DNA of 14,136 nt, from NCBI GenBank assembly GCA_002493085.1, contig DKXQ01000035.1, positions 1 through 14,136 of the forward strand, given 5' to 3'. This DNA comes from Lachnoclostridium sp. UBA7122 (lineage in GTDB: Bacteria; Bacillota; Clostridia; Lachnospirales; Lachnospiraceae). The position numbers and the translations under genes were made by a program. Positions 14,046 through 14,136 of the stretch are shown here, in pieces. The notes below the pieces were generated by a model. The model saw nothing but the letters and a program-made list of their open reading frames with translations, ran no database searches and was not told the origin of the DNA. How positions within the stretch are numbered: position 1 is the stretch's first letter; the number at the start of each line of letters is the position of its first letter.

Positions 14046-14136
14046 TCTGGCTATATGAAAGTTTAGATATATTGTACAACTTTTTAAGTATGATGTCATA
14101 TATTGACTTTGGCATGACAATTTCAAAGTTCTTACA

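Overview
The window looks like chromosome of a low-GC Gram-positive anaerobe of the class Clostridia, most likely family Lachnospiraceae. The evidence is AT-rich sequence, strong GGAGG-type ribosome binding sites, a CIRCE/HrcA operator on a small heat-shock gene, a class B sortase with its own small substrate, a UPF0237/UPF0210 gene pair, CheV, and an FtsA-like ATPase with a long C-terminal extension. The organism assignment is inferred from gene content. There is no phage, transposon or CRISPR array. Nearly everything is on the minus strand; only a clipped tRNA end and hsp20 read rightward.

Left part (1-2885): the last 21 bases of a tRNA read in from the left edge and converge on a two-gene cell-surface unit. 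In that unit a class B sortase is followed, with a 14-base overlap, by a secreted, wall-anchored repeat protein. Upstream of it is a classical short-chain dehydrogenase. A hairpin at 93-125 ends the leftward transcript.

Middle (2886-3640): the intergenic region before hsp20 carries a perfect CIRCE operator with the -35 box inside it. This is direct evidence for heat-shock control by HrcA. A strong, probably bidirectional terminator separates hsp20 from the convergent leftward operon.

Main leftward block (3644-13945), in transcription order: a lipoprotein, cheV, and a large acidic/coiled-coil single-pass membrane protein whose start codon overlaps the cheV stop; then a hairpin terminator; then hisH, hisF, ung, an FtsA/PilM-like actin-fold protein, a YycJ/WalJ-type metallo-beta-lactamase, an ACT-domain protein (UPF0237) and the UPF0210 protein. 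The gaps between hisH and the UPF0210 gene are 7-48 bases, so these seven are probably co-transcribed. They mix histidine biosynthesis (IGP synthase only), uracil-DNA repair and poorly characterised housekeeping genes. The three-gene chemotaxis unit has a good promoter candidate and, immediately upstream of it, a perfect 15-bp tandem repeat that looks like a regulator-binding site.

The least explained items are the CheV-coupled membrane protein with its lipoprotein neighbour, the repeated beta-grasp-like C-terminal modules of the FtsA-like protein, the tandem operator, and the sortase/substrate pair. I see no clear-cut undescribed system. The rest reads as ordinary core genome.
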